A stretch of 64,000 bases of DNA from Chromohalobacter marismortui (lineage in GTDB: Bacteria; Pseudomonadota; Gammaproteobacteria; Pseudomonadales; Halomonadaceae). The stretch lies in NCBI RefSeq assembly GCF_004364315.1, contig NZ_SOBR01000002.1:186001-250000 (forward strand), in the 5' to 3' direction. Below the pieces are notes generated by a model that was not told the DNA's origin, did not search any database, and worked only from the letters and a program-made list of their open reading frames with translations. Below are positions 22,694 to 33,367 of this stretch, in pieces (the first letter of the stretch is position 1; each line of letters starts with the position of its first letter). The position numbers were made by a program, and so were the translations under genes.

Positions 22694-24013
22694 TCAAGTG
22701 GGAGATAGCGGCGCCTGCTGCACACGATTGCGGCCGTTGCGCTTGGCGACATAGAGCCCCATGTCAGCGCGGTGCAGCAGCGACTCCACCCCCTCGTGGG
22801 CGTAACGCTCCGCCACGCCGAAACTGACCGTGAAACTCAGCCACTCGCCGTGACATTCCACCCGAACGCTTTCGAATTTCTTGCGCAGTCGCTCTGCCAG
22901 CAACACCGCATCGTTGAGCGACTGACCGGCCAGCATCAGCGAGAATTCCTCACCACCGATGCGCCCGAATACATCGTGATCTCGCAACGCGGTACGGCAC
23001 ATTTCGCCCACGCATGCCAGCACCAGATCCCCAGCCGCATGCCCCCAAGTATCGTTGACCGTCTTGAAATGGTCGATATCGAAAATGACCAGGGACACAC
23101 GCTGGACGACATGATCGGCGGCTTCCAGGCCGCTACGCAAGCAACTCAGATAGGTCCCTCTATTGAGTGCCCCGGTGAGACTATCAGTCGTCGAAAGCTC
23201 ATGCAGGCGATGCTCACGATGCTTGCGATCGGTGATGTCGCGCGCCACCGCGACGACCCATTCATGGCATTCGCTGGCAGGATTCAAATAAGGCGAGCAG
23301 CAGGTCTCCAACCACACATAATGGCCGAGCCGATGACGCACACGAAGCTCCATGCACACCGGTTCGCCATGCCGCGAAGCGTCATGGATCAGGCGCTGCA
23401 CACGCGGCGCATCATCCGGCGGCAACAGCGCCAGCACTCCCCGTCCGTAAAGCGTTTCGGGACGGTGCCCGAGCAGGTCACGAATCGACGGCGAGGCGAA
23501 TCGGCATTCGCCCTCGGCATCCAAGAGCACAATGGCATCGCTGACATTTTCGACGATGGCCCGATAACGGCGCTCGTGTTCGGCTAACGCTTCAAGGCGC
23601 GTCAAGGCGGCCTGAGTCTCGCTGATATCGGCCAGAGAACCGACCAACTCGACCACGTCGCCTGCCGAATCACGCTGGACGACGATATCGTCTTGCACAT
23701 GACGCACGGGCTCTTCGTCGGTGCCCACGATGCAATAATAAAGGCGAAGGCGTGATTCACCCGCCGCCAACGCGGCGAATAGATGGGCCTCGACCGCCGA
23801 CACATCGCGCACACGATCCAGCCACAAGGCAGGGGATGACTGAAGCTGTACCCGTGTGACGCCGATCAGCGCCGCGAGATTATGGCTGACATAGTGCACG
23901 TCATTGCGCCACCAACCGGGGCCGGTCGCATAAAGGATGGCGGGAGAGCTCTCCAGTACTGCATCGACATCGCTGAGCAGTGTGGAGAACCCCTTTGCGG
24001 CCGGTATATCCAT
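22694..24013 (-). CDS. Diguanylate cyclase with two PAS-type sensor domains
   Basis: Predicted to make cyclic di-GMP from two GTP. The 439-residue protein has an N-terminal PAS-like region (about 15-135), a second PAS domain (about 145-265, ERRYRAIVENVSDAIVLLDAEG) ending in a PAC motif, and a C-terminal GGDEF domain. The active-site signature is GGEEF at residues 353-357, and the product-inhibition I-site RDHD lies exactly five residues before it, so feedback control should be intact. No transmembrane helix or EAL domain is present, implying a cytoplasmic sensor-cyclase. The PAS ligand is unknown. Confidence 0.93.
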   Translation of the reverse strand: MDIPAAKGFSTLLSDVDAVLESSPAILYATGPGWWRNDVHYVSHNLAALIGVTRVQLQSSPALWLDRVRDVSAVEAHLFAALAAGESRLRLYYCIVGTDEEPVRHVQDDIVVQRDSAGDVVELVGSLADISETQAALTRLEALAEHERRYRAIVENVSDAIVLLDAEGECRFASPSIRDLLGHRPETLYGRGVLALLPPDDAPRVQRLIHDASRHGEPVCMELRVRHRLGHYVWLETCCSPYLNPASECHEWVVAVARDITDRKHREHRLHELSTTDSLTGALNRGTYLSCLRSGLEAADHVVQRVSLVIFDIDHFKTVNDTWGHAAGDLVLACVGEMCRTALRDHDVFGRIGGEEFSLMLAGQSLNDAVLLAERLRKKFESVRVECHGEWLSFTVSFGVAERYAHEGVESLLHRADMGLYVAKRNGRNRVQQAPLSPT

Positions 24014-24090
24014 AATGAGTCATAGCCCCACTTCACAGGCTTCGTGACGAATTCACACGACCGCTGACTCGACGAAGGCGCCCAACGGGA

Positions 24091-24375
24091 TTATCGCACC
24101 CCGGTTCGTCGCTGTGGCGGCACCGGGGCGGTCTCCGGCTCGGTTTGTTCAACGGGTCGGCGATCATGCGTCTCGAGATAGGCCGACACCAGGGTGCGCA
24201 GCTCTTCAACGCTCAGCGCCACACGCTCGCAGCGGGACTGACCCGACCAAGCGACGTAGACGGCAGGCGTGTCGCGCGATTGATCGACACCTGTGATTCT
24301 GCCTTGGCGATTGCGGTGTCCGTCGCGCAGCATGACACCGACCAGCCGATGAGCCTGTTGCACAAAATCGCGCAT
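24091..24375 (-). CDS. Small hypothetical protein
   Basis: Protein of 94 residues that I do not recognise. It has no signal peptide or membrane helix. The first 60 residues look like a compact mixed fold (LVGVMLRDGHRNRQGRITGV, AVYVAWSGQSRCERV, SVEELRTLVSAYLE). The last 30 are Pro/Glu/Arg-rich and probably disordered. The frame is the longest at this locus and uses G+C-rich third positions like its neighbours, but the ribosome site (GGAACGGG) is weak. It lies 77 bases upstream of the diguanylate cyclase on the same strand. Confidence 0.45.
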   Translation of the reverse strand: MRDFVQQAHRLVGVMLRDGHRNRQGRITGVDQSRDTPAVYVAWSGQSRCERVALSVEELRTLVSAYLETHDRRPVEQTEPETAPVPPQRRTGVR

Positions 24376-24749
24376 GATGCCCGTTCCGTTGATGAGAAAT
24401 GATGCATGCCTTTTCAGTCTATCACAGGCCGGCTATAAACCCGACCCAGACGAGACGAAGGACTCGCTACGACACGACGTCATTCTCTACAGGAGCTTAG
24501 GCATCGTCGCAAAAGTGGCAATGTCTCCATGGCCATGCGGTGTTGCCTTACCCTGAACATCGGCCAGGCATGACCGGACCTTGAGTATTTGCCCAGAAAA
24601 AAGGCGCCCTGAGGCGCCTGATGTCGCGGGTATCGGGGATACCCGATAGGAAGCGAGAGCGAACGGACAACGATCGAGCGGAGCCGTGAGTGCGCGAGAC
24701 GTGTATCCGGACGCTCCCACACGGGGTGGTTACGTCACCGACGATGGCC
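24376..24749. other. Non-coding stretch downstream of gapA
   Basis: A 374-base region between gapA and a small hypothetical gene, both leftward. It contains the gapA terminator and, just inside it, a second hairpin CGGGTATC-GGG-GATACCCG (24627-24645). Two overlapping 77-80-codon minus-strand frames here are not supported by ribosome sites or recognisable content. No other signal was seen. Confidence 0.5.
24597..24619 (-). terminator. Intrinsic terminator of gapA
   Basis: On the minus strand AGGCGCC-N4-GGCGCCT is followed by six T residues. It lies about 130 bases after the gapA stop codon. The only other candidates upstream of it lack a T-run. Confidence 0.8.
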
Positions 24750-25751
24750 TTACTTGGCCGCGTGCATGGCCAGTGCCGTATCCAGCATACGGTTGGAGAA
24801 ACCCCATTCGTTGTCGTACCACGCCATCACCTTGACCAGCCGGCCGTTGACACGCGTGTGGTTGGCATCGAAGGTGGATGAATTCGCATCATGATTGAAA
24901 TCGATGGACACCAATGGCTGGGCGTTGGCTGCCAATACCGGGGAATTCTCGGCCGCCTTTTCGACGATGGTGTTGATTTCATCCCGCGTCGTATCACGAC
25001 CTGCGGTAAAGGTCAGATCCACCAGCGAGACGTTGATCACCGGCACGCGAACCGCCAAGCCATCGAACTTGCCCTCGAGTTCTGGCAGCACCCGACCCAC
25101 CGCCGCAGCGGCACCCGTCTTGGTAGGAATCATCGACTGGGTGGCGCTGCGCGCACGGTACGGATCCTTGTGGTAGACATCGGAGAGGTTCTGGTCATTC
25201 GTGTAGGCATGCACGGTTGTCATCAGGCCGTTCTCGATGCCTACCGCATCATTGAGCGCCTTGGCGACCGGTGCCAGGCAGTTGGTGGTGCAAGAAGCGT
25301 TGGACACCACGCGATGTTCGCGAGTCAGCACGTCTTCGTTGACACCGAACACCACCATGGCATCGGCATCGCCGCTGGGCGCAGAGATCAACACCCGCTC
25401 GGCGCCGGCCTCGAGATGCTTGGCGGCCGCATCACGCGCGGTAAATAGCCCGGTACACTCCATGACCAGGTCGACATTCAGCGATGTCCAGGGCAAGGCG
25501 GCCGGATCTCGCTCGGACAATATGCGGATGCGGTCGCCATCGACAGTCAATGACTCATCGTCGTGCCCCACCTCGAACATGAAGTGCCCATGCACGCTAT
25601 CATGCTTGAGGAGATGGGCGTTGAGCAACGGGTCACCCAGATCATTGATGGCCACGACCTCGACGCGGTCGCGATAACCGTTTTCGTAGAGAGCCCGCAG
25701 GACGTTACGGCCGATACGCCCAAACCCATTGATTGCAATACGCAGCGTCAT
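24750..25751 (-). CDS. gapA: Type I glyceraldehyde-3-phosphate dehydrogenase
   Basis: Oxidises glyceraldehyde 3-phosphate to 1,3-bisphosphoglycerate with NAD+, the step that follows the Entner-Doudoroff cleavage. The 333-residue length is standard. The N-terminal NAD-binding [10 protein letters not shown]-type motif ([15 protein letters not shown]), the catalytic Cys in [12 protein letters not shown], and the C-terminal [14 protein letters not shown] are intact. An erythrose-4-phosphate dehydrogenase role cannot be fully excluded, but divergence from edd-glk favours GapA. The intergenic region carries a HexR-like site that could co-regulate both directions. Confidence 0.94.
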   Translation of the reverse strand: MTLRIAINGFGRIGRNVLRALYENGYRDRVEVVAINDLGDPLLNAHLLKHDSVHGHFMFEVGHDDESLTVDGDRIRILSERDPAALPWTSLNVDLVMECTGLFTARDAAAKHLEAGAERVLISAPSGDADAMVVFGVNEDVLTREHRVVSNASCTTNCLAPVAKALNDAVGIENGLMTTVHAYTNDQNLSDVYHKDPYRARSATQSMIPTKTGAAAAVGRVLPELEGKFDGLAVRVPVINVSLVDLTFTAGRDTTRDEINTIVEKAAENSPVLAANAQPLVSIDFNHDANSSTFDANHTRVNGRLVKVMAWYDNEWGFSNRMLDTALAMHAAK

Positions 25752-25816
25752 GATGGCTTCCTCTCTTTGATTGGCACTTTGATTGGCGTGAACCCAAGGA
25801 TACGATAAGAACCTTT

Positions 25817-25831
25817 TGGAAGAATACTACA
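25817..25831. promoter_or_regulatory. Candidate HexR-type operator between gapA and edd
   Basis: Read on the minus strand, TGTAGTATTCTTCCA matches 13 of 15 positions of the gammaproteobacterial HexR consensus TGTARTWWWWYTACA. It lies 66 bases upstream of gapA and 99 upstream of edd, in the divergent promoter region of genes that HexR controls in related bacteria. No hexR gene is in the window, so this is inference. Confidence 0.4.
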
Positions 25832-25929
25832 ACCATCCCCTCAATTTGGCCAAAAGACGCACGACCATCAAGGTATTTTTTGCTAAATTTACTTACATGA
25901 CCACCCACCGCACTTGATGAGGTCCTGAC

Positions 25930-27801
<1,872 letters not shown>

Positions 27802-28761
27802 ATGAGTCGACCTGCCTTGATCGGTGACATCGGCGGCACCAATGCCCGTTTCGCCTTGGTGACGCCGGGGAAGTTCGACCTTCAGGCCATTCGAACGCTC
27901 CCGTGCGCGCACTACCCGACACTCTCCGAGGCGATCCGCGCCTATCTCGATGAGGTAGGTGCGGACGTCCCCCACGAGGCCTGCCTCGCCTTCGCCTGCC
28001 CCGTGCACAACGATGAAGTCCGCATGACCAACAACGCCTGGTGCTTCTCCAAGCGCCAGGTCACCGAGGAGTTCGGTTTCGAGCTTTTCAAGGTCATCAA
28101 CGACTTCACCGCGCAAGCCCTCGGCGTCCCCCATGTGGAGGCCGACGACCTGGTCCCGCTGGGGGAAGGCGAGGCCGCACCCGGCAGCGCCAGATTGATC
28201 TTCGGCCCTGGCACCGGCCTGGGCATGGCGGGCCTCTTTCCCGGTCAACACGACTGGATCCCGCTCCCCACCGAAGGCGGTCATGTCTCCTTCGCGCCCA
28301 CCGATGCACATGAACGCAAGCTTCTGGCGTACTTTCATCAGCACTATGGGCGCGTCTCGGTGGAACGTATTCTCTGCGGACAAGGCTTGCTGGATCTGTA
28401 TCGCGCACACGCGCATCTGGCCAAGCAGATTTCCCACTACAACACGCCCGCCGAGGTCACCGGTGCGGCCCGTGCCGGTGACCCGCTGGCGCGTCAGTCG
28501 CTGGAACGCTTCCTCAAGATACTCGGCGATGTCAGCGGCGATGCCGCCTTGATGCTCGGCGCGCGCGGCGGCGTCTATTTGTGTGGCGGCATCCTGCCAC
28601 GCCTTCTCGATTGGCTGCCTCATAGCCATTTCCGTGACGCCTTCGCCGACAAAGGACGCATGCACGCGTACACTGCTCAGATTCCCGTGTGGGTGGTCAC
28701 GGCGCCGTGGAATGGGCTGCTGGGCGCCTGCGAAGCATTACACAACGAGGAGGTGGCATGA
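27802..28761 (+). CDS. glk: Glucokinase
   Basis: Phosphorylates glucose to glucose 6-phosphate with ATP. The 319-residue protein matches the bacterial Glk (group B hexokinase) family: IGDIGGTNARFAL at the N terminus for ATP binding, INDFTAQALGVP around the catalytic Asp, EGGHVSFAPTD, and GGVYLCGGILPR near the C terminus. It follows edd without a gap and overlaps the next gene by ATGA, so the four genes are probably translated from one mRNA. In an ED-based metabolism it supplies hexose phosphate to the pathway. Confidence 0.96.
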   Translation: MSRPALIGDIGGTNARFALVTPGKFDLQAIRTLPCAHYPTLSEAIRAYLDEVGADVPHEACLAFACPVHNDEVRMTNNAWCFSKRQVTEEFGFELFKVINDFTAQALGVPHVEADDLVPLGEGEAAPGSARLIFGPGTGLGMAGLFPGQHDWIPLPTEGGHVSFAPTDAHERKLLAYFHQHYGRVSVERILCGQGLLDLYRAHAHLAKQISHYNTPAEVTGAARAGDPLARQSLERFLKILGDVSGDAALMLGARGGVYLCGGILPRLLDWLPHSHFRDAFADKGRMHAYTAQIPVWVVTAPWNGLLGACEALHNEEVA

Positions 28762-29668
28762 TTCCCGATTCCCTGCGTCAATTGCTCGACGCGACCCAGG
28801 GGCAGCGCGACGCCGAATGGCAAGGGCGTCGCGTATTGCTGATCAATGCCGACTGGGGCGAATTGGCGGTGTCCCTACAGGGGGCCAGGTGCTGCACTAT
28901 TTGCCTTGCGGCCCCGAAGCCAAGCAAGCCGTAGGCACCCAACCGGCGCCCGGCACGGAGAATGGCTGGCTGTGGGTCACGCCTTCACCGCAGACGCTAC
29001 CCGGCACGATCCGCGGCGGTATCCCGGTGTGCTGGCCGTGGTTCGCCGATGAATCCCCCGATGGCCGCGGCCCCATGCACGGCACTGCCCGCCAGGCCGA
29101 GTGGCGGCTTGACGGTGTCGACGACGAGGACGAAGGGGTCGAGGTGCACCTGTCACCGACGACACGCCTCGACGAACAGCTCACCCCTCGCGTGATGATC
29201 CATGCCAGCGCCCGGCGCCTGCATGTCGAGTTGATCACCGAGCATCGCGGCGAAAAACCGGTGAAACTGACGGCGGCCTTGCATACCTATTTCGCCGTTG
29301 CGCACGCCCACCAATGTCGTCTAGAGGGGCTCGCCGGCGCTCGCTATCTGGACAAGCGCCAGGACTTTTCCGAAGCGCATCAACAGGGCGAACTCGGCGT
29401 GCGCGGCCCACTGGATCGCATCTACGAGTCCAATCGCCCGCTGGTGCTCGACGACGGCGAGCGTCGCATCAAGATCGCCAAGCAAGGCAGCGATTCCACG
29501 GTCGTCTGGCACCCAGGGAGCGAATTGCCCAGCGACACACCCGCCGATGTCAGCCATGGTTTCCTGTGTGTCGAAGCCGCCTGCACCCGCGTCGATCCCG
29601 TATGGCTGGTACCCGGCGCCCAGCACCTCCTGGCCACCACCCTGACCCGAGAGGAGACACTCCAATGA
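28758..29668 (+). pseudogene. D-hexose-6-phosphate mutarotase (YeaD type), interrupted by a one-base frameshift
   Basis: The product would interconvert alpha and beta anomers of hexose 6-phosphates such as glucose 6-phosphate. Reading starts at the ATG at 28758, overlapping glk by ATGA and preceded by GAGGAGG, and gives MIPDSLRQLLDATQGQRDAEW through LAVSLQG. The frame then breaks at a run of five G residues (28880-28884). The downstream frame continues QVLHYLPCG, GGIPVCWPWFAD, MHGTARQAEW and HTYFAV, all typical of aldose-1-epimerase-like YeaD proteins, to the stop at 29666-29668. One extra G would restore an intact protein of about 303 residues. It is either a real mutation, a phase-variable tract, or a homopolymer sequencing error. 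The ATGA junctions on both sides favour a recently intact gene. Confidence 0.8.
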
Positions 29669-30540
29669 GCGATGAGCTGACGTTCGATGTCCCTTTCGTC
29701 CTCGGCATGATGCGCCTCCACGAGCGTCCTGAACTGGCCGATGCCACCCATTTGGCCGACTGGATCGAGGCACGCCTCGACGAAGGACTCGACTGGTTCG
29801 ATCATGCCGATATCTACGGCAATCGCGAGTGCGAGCGACTGTTCGGCGAGGCCTTGTCACGGCGCCCGGCGCTCAAGGCCCGCGTCAACGTCATCACCAA
29901 GGCGGATATCGTACTCCCCGCACGTGACGTGTCGCGTTTCGGGGTCAAGCATTACGATACCTCGCCCGACTACCTCAACGCGCGGATCGATACCTCGCTG
30001 GAACAACTCGGCCTCGAGCGCCTCGATCATTTCCTGCTACATCGCCCCGACCCCCTGCTCGATGCCGACGCGACCGCCGCCGCCCTGGACGCCGCCATCG
30101 ACGCCGGCAAGATCGGTGCCGTGGGCGTTTCCAACTTCTTGCCCGAGCAATGGCGGCGCCTGCAGGCCGCCATGCGCCACCCGCTTGGCGCGCATCAGTT
30201 CGAGCTGTCGCTGGCCCGCCCGGACGTGCTGTTCGATGGCTTCTACGATGCCGTGATCGCCGATGGTCTCGCGCCCATGGCCTGGTCGCCGCTAGGGGGC
30301 GGCCTGGTCTTCGAGGATGTGCTGGGCAGTGCGCTGGAACACTTCGCCGAGACATTCGAGTCGAGTACCGCGGGTTTGGCACTCGCCTGGCTCAGACGCC
30401 TTCCGGGACATCCCGCGCCCGTTATCGGGACCCTCAAGGAAAGCCATATTCAGGCATTGCATCGCGACAGCAACCTGACGCTGGACCGGGCCACCTGGTT
30501 CGCGCTGCTCGAAGAGGCGCGTAGTCACCGTGTGGCCTAG
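29665..30540 (+). CDS. Aldo/keto reductase (YdhF-like)
   Basis: NADPH-dependent oxidoreductase of the aldo/keto reductase superfamily, 291 residues, soluble TIM-barrel. The catalytic set is visible: Asp and Tyr in DHADIYGN, Lys in VITKADI and His in FLLHRPDP. GKIGAVGVSNFLPEQW and the C-terminal PVIGTLKESHIQ form the cofactor side. Its ATG overlaps the mutarotase stop (ATGA), placing it last in the edd-glk operon. The substrate is unknown; position suggests a sugar-derived aldehyde or ketone. Confidence 0.9.
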   Translation: MSDELTFDVPFVLGMMRLHERPELADATHLADWIEARLDEGLDWFDHADIYGNRECERLFGEALSRRPALKARVNVITKADIVLPARDVSRFGVKHYDTSPDYLNARIDTSLEQLGLERLDHFLLHRPDPLLDADATAAALDAAIDAGKIGAVGVSNFLPEQWRRLQAAMRHPLGAHQFELSLARPDVLFDGFYDAVIADGLAPMAWSPLGGGLVFEDVLGSALEHFAETFESSTAGLALAWLRRLPGHPAPVIGTLKESHIQALHRDSNLTLDRATWFALLEEARSHRVA

Positions 30541-30575
30541 CCGGTGTTCCGCATGCGGCTTTCGTCGAATGAGCA

Positions 30576-30593
30576 TTGTCGACCCGCCGACAA
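30576..30593. promoter_or_regulatory. Inverted repeat upstream of pgi
   Basis: TTGTC-N8-GACAA (outer bases of an 18-base element) lies 67 bases before the pgi start, in the only non-coding gap of this gene series. It could be an operator; it does not match the HexR consensus and I know no exact counterpart. Confidence 0.3.
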
Positions 30594-30659
30594 GCTGACA
30601 CGATTCATCCAATCGACCCGCGTGGTCATGCCGCCCGATTCATGAAGAAGGATGACGCC

Positions 30660-32315
30660 ATGTTCCAACTCACGCGCAGCGTCACCTGGCGCGCTCTCGA
30701 ACGTCTCCACCGCGAGACCGCCAATGATCGCATCAGTGATTACTTCGCCGCCGATCCCCAACGCTTCGAGAAGATGAGCCTGCGTGTCGGTGGCCTGTTC
30801 CTGGATTACTCCAAGCATCATGTCTCCGATGCCGTGCTCGCCAAACTGATCGAACTCGCCGATCACTCGGCGCTGGTGCAACGCCGCGCGCAGATGTTTT
30901 CCGGCGACATCATCAACGTTACCGAGGACCGCCCGGTCCTGCACACCGCCTTGCGTCATCTGGGCGACGAGCCGGTCTACGCCGATGGCAAGAACGTCAT
31001 GCCCGAGATTCAGAGCACGCGCGAGCAGATCAGGCGCTTCTCGGAAGAAGTACGCAGCGGCGAGTGGAAGGGCTACAGCGGCGAACGCATCAAGGACGTC
31101 GTCAACATCGGCATCGGCGGCTCCGACCTGGGGCCTAACATGGCCTGCCGCGCGCTGCTCAAACACCGCAACGGCGAACTCAATTTTCACTTCGTCTCCA
31201 ACGTCGACGGCGCACACATTCAGAAAGTGCTGAGAGCGCTCGACCCGGCGACCACGCTATTCATCGTCTCGACCAAGACCTTTTCCACCCAAGAGACGCT
31301 GCTCAACGCCAAGACCGCGCGGCGCTGGTTCCTCGACAATGCCGGCGAAGATGCCGATGTCGGCGCGCACTTCATCGCTGCCTCGACCAATCGCAAGGCG
31401 GCGATGGAATTCGGCATCCGCGAGGAAAACGTCTTCGAATTCTGGGCCTGGGTCGGCGGGCGCTACTCGATGTGGTCGTCGATCGGCCTCCCCATCGCGT
31501 TATCCATCGGCTACGACGGCTTCATGGAACTCCTCGAAGGGGCCTACGAGATGGACCAGCACTTCATCGAGGCGCCGTTCGAGAAGAACATGCCGGTACT
31601 CATGGCGTTGATCGGCATCTGGTACATCAACTTCATCGGTGCCGAAACGCATGCCATCGTGCCTTACGATCAGGCCTTGCATCAGCTACCGTCGTTTCTC
31701 CAGCAGCTCGACATGGAGTCCAACGGTAAGTCGGTGGATATTTTCGGTCAGCCGGTGAATTACAAGACCGGCCCCATCGTCTGGGGACAGACGGGCTCCA
31801 ACGGGCAGCATGCGTTTTTCCAGCTGCTCCACCAGGGCACGCGCTACGTGCCCATCGACTTCATCGCCTCGCTCAAGCCCGAGCCGGAATTCGAGGATCA
31901 CCATTTCGCGCTGCTCACCAACATGCTGGCGCAGGCCAACGCCTTCATGGAAGGCAGCCAGGACGGGGGCCAGCTCGACCCCTACAGCTGCCCAGGCAAC
32001 CGCCCCTCGAGCACACTACTGCTCGATGAGTTGACACCCAAGAATCTGGGCGCGTTGATCGCCTTGTACGAACATAAAGTCTTCGTCCAGGGCGTGATCT
32101 GGAACATCAACTCCTTCGACCAATGGGGCGTGCAGCTCGGCAAGCGTATCGCCGGCGAGATCAGCGAACGCATCGATACCAACGCCGCGGATTTCGATGT
32201 GTCTACGCAAGGGCTGCTGTCGCTGGTACGAGAGCACTTCCCCTCGCCTCAGGCCACATCGACGCCGGACGCCAAGAAACCAAGCGGCCGGAAACCAGGA
32301 GGAAAAACGTCATGA
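30660..32315 (+). CDS. pgi: Glucose-6-phosphate isomerase
   Basis: Interconverts glucose 6-phosphate and fructose 6-phosphate, and so lets fructose enter the Entner-Doudoroff pathway. The 551-residue length matches E. coli Pgi. Both family signatures are present: GGRYSMWSSIGLPIAL and GQTGSNGQHAFFQLLHQG, with the catalytic Glu/His regions. I start at 30660 because AAGAAGGA precedes it by about 7 bases and the protein then aligns with the family (MFQLTRSVTWRALERL); an ATG 18 bases upstream is less likely. A 30-residue Lys/Pro-rich tail follows the core. Its stop overlaps the fructokinase start by ATGA. Confidence 0.96.
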   Translation: MFQLTRSVTWRALERLHRETANDRISDYFAADPQRFEKMSLRVGGLFLDYSKHHVSDAVLAKLIELADHSALVQRRAQMFSGDIINVTEDRPVLHTALRHLGDEPVYADGKNVMPEIQSTREQIRRFSEEVRSGEWKGYSGERIKDVVNIGIGGSDLGPNMACRALLKHRNGELNFHFVSNVDGAHIQKVLRALDPATTLFIVSTKTFSTQETLLNAKTARRWFLDNAGEDADVGAHFIAASTNRKAAMEFGIREENVFEFWAWVGGRYSMWSSIGLPIALSIGYDGFMELLEGAYEMDQHFIEAPFEKNMPVLMALIGIWYINFIGAETHAIVPYDQALHQLPSFLQQLDMESNGKSVDIFGQPVNYKTGPIVWGQTGSNGQHAFFQLLHQGTRYVPIDFIASLKPEPEFEDHHFALLTNMLAQANAFMEGSQDGGQLDPYSCPGNRPSSTLLLDELTPKNLGALIALYEHKVFVQGVIWNINSFDQWGVQLGKRIAGEISERIDTNAADFDVSTQGLLSLVREHFPSPQATSTPDAKKPSGRKPGGKTS

Positions 32316-33283
32316 CACCGCTCATTGCCTTCGGCGAAGCGCTGGTCGACATGCTCTCCAACCGCCTGGATGGCGCCGCCGACGATCTCCCGGAAACGTT
32401 CACGCCCTATGCCGGCGGCGCCCCGGCCAATGTCGCCGTGGCCTGCGCCCGACTGGGACTGCCGAGCCGTTTCTTGGGCATGGTCGGCGACGATCGCTTC
32501 GGCGATTTTCTCGTCGAGGAGCTCGCGCGCCATGGTGTCTCGGTCGAGAACATTTGCCGCACGCGCGAGGCCCGCACGGCCCTGGCGTTCGTCTCGCGCG
32601 ATGCCCATGGCGAACGACGTTTCGACTTCTACCGCCCCCCCGCAGCCGACCTTCTTTATCGCCTCGAGCATCTTCCCACAGGTGTCTTCGCCGAGCCGGC
32701 GATCCTGCATCTGTGCAGTAACAGTCTCACCGATGAAGCGATCGCCGAGACCACGCTGAGCATCGCCGATATCGCGCGGCGTGGCGGTACCCTGATCAGT
32801 GTCGATGCCAATCTGCGTACCAACCTGTGGCCCGACAATCGCGTCGATATAGGCCGTGTCACGGCCTTGCTCGACCACGCGCACTTGCTCAAGCTCTCCC
32901 GCGACGAACTCGAGCTGCTGCGCGGCGATCATGACGTCGATTCCTGGTTGCAATGGCGCCTGGCAGCCGGCGTGCGGATGATCGTGATTACCGATGGGGC
33001 AGCGCCGGTCATCGTGCATCGGCTGGGCAAGGTGATTGACGTCATTCCCCCCGACGTGACGGCCGTGGACACCACCGCCGGGGGCGATGCCTTCGTGGGC
33101 GGTCTGCTGGCACAACTGGCCGAGCACGATGTCAACGCCGCCACGCTTGGCGACTGGTGTCAAGACGAAGCCCGCCTGCGCCACGCCGTCGAGCTCGCCT
33201 GCCGTTGTGGCGCCTTCGCCGTGACGCGGCCAGGTGCCTACTCGGCATTGCCCACCCGCGACGATCTCGACGCCATGTATTGA
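32312..33283 (+). CDS. PfkB-family carbohydrate kinase, probably fructokinase
   Basis: Predicted to phosphorylate a sugar, most likely fructose to fructose 6-phosphate, which Pgi from the preceding overlapping gene would convert onward. The 323-residue protein has the ribokinase fold: GEALVDML near the start, the signature GGAPANVAVACARLG (residues about 35-50), and the anion-hole/catalytic segment DTTAGGDAFVGGLLAQL. AGGAGG precedes the ATG inside the end of pgi. ScrK/cscK-like fructokinases share this pattern, but KDG or ribokinase activity cannot be excluded from sequence. Confidence 0.85.
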   Translation: MTPLIAFGEALVDMLSNRLDGAADDLPETFTPYAGGAPANVAVACARLGLPSRFLGMVGDDRFGDFLVEELARHGVSVENICRTREARTALAFVSRDAHGERRFDFYRPPAADLLYRLEHLPTGVFAEPAILHLCSNSLTDEAIAETTLSIADIARRGGTLISVDANLRTNLWPDNRVDIGRVTALLDHAHLLKLSRDELELLRGDHDVDSWLQWRLAAGVRMIVITDGAAPVIVHRLGKVIDVIPPDVTAVDTTAGGDAFVGGLLAQLAEHDVNAATLGDWCQDEARLRHAVELACRCGAFAVTRPGAYSALPTRDDLDAMY

Positions 33284-33290
33284 AACACGT

Positions 33291-33313
33291 CGAGCGCCCA
33301 CCTCGGGCGCTCG
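33291..33313. terminator. GC hairpin between fructokinase and csgG
   Basis: CGAGCGCCC-N5-GGGCGCTCG, a 9-bp perfect stem with no T-run, sits 7 bases past the fructokinase stop and before the convergent csgG end. The same nine-base stem recurs at 36695-36717 on the other side of the curli island. Confidence 0.5.
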
Positions 33314-33367
33314 CCATGCTGGTCGTCTCACATCCCCGGGCATGCGGGATATCCACGATGCCGTTCC

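Noticed and set aside
24480-24722. Two overlapping 77-80-codon minus-strand frames downstream of gapA
   Set aside because: They span the gapA terminator hairpins and have no ribosome site.
28758-29668. Programmed ribosomal frameshifting in the mutarotase
   Set aside because: The site is a plain five-G run with no slippery heptamer or obvious downstream structure, and family members are made from a single frame.
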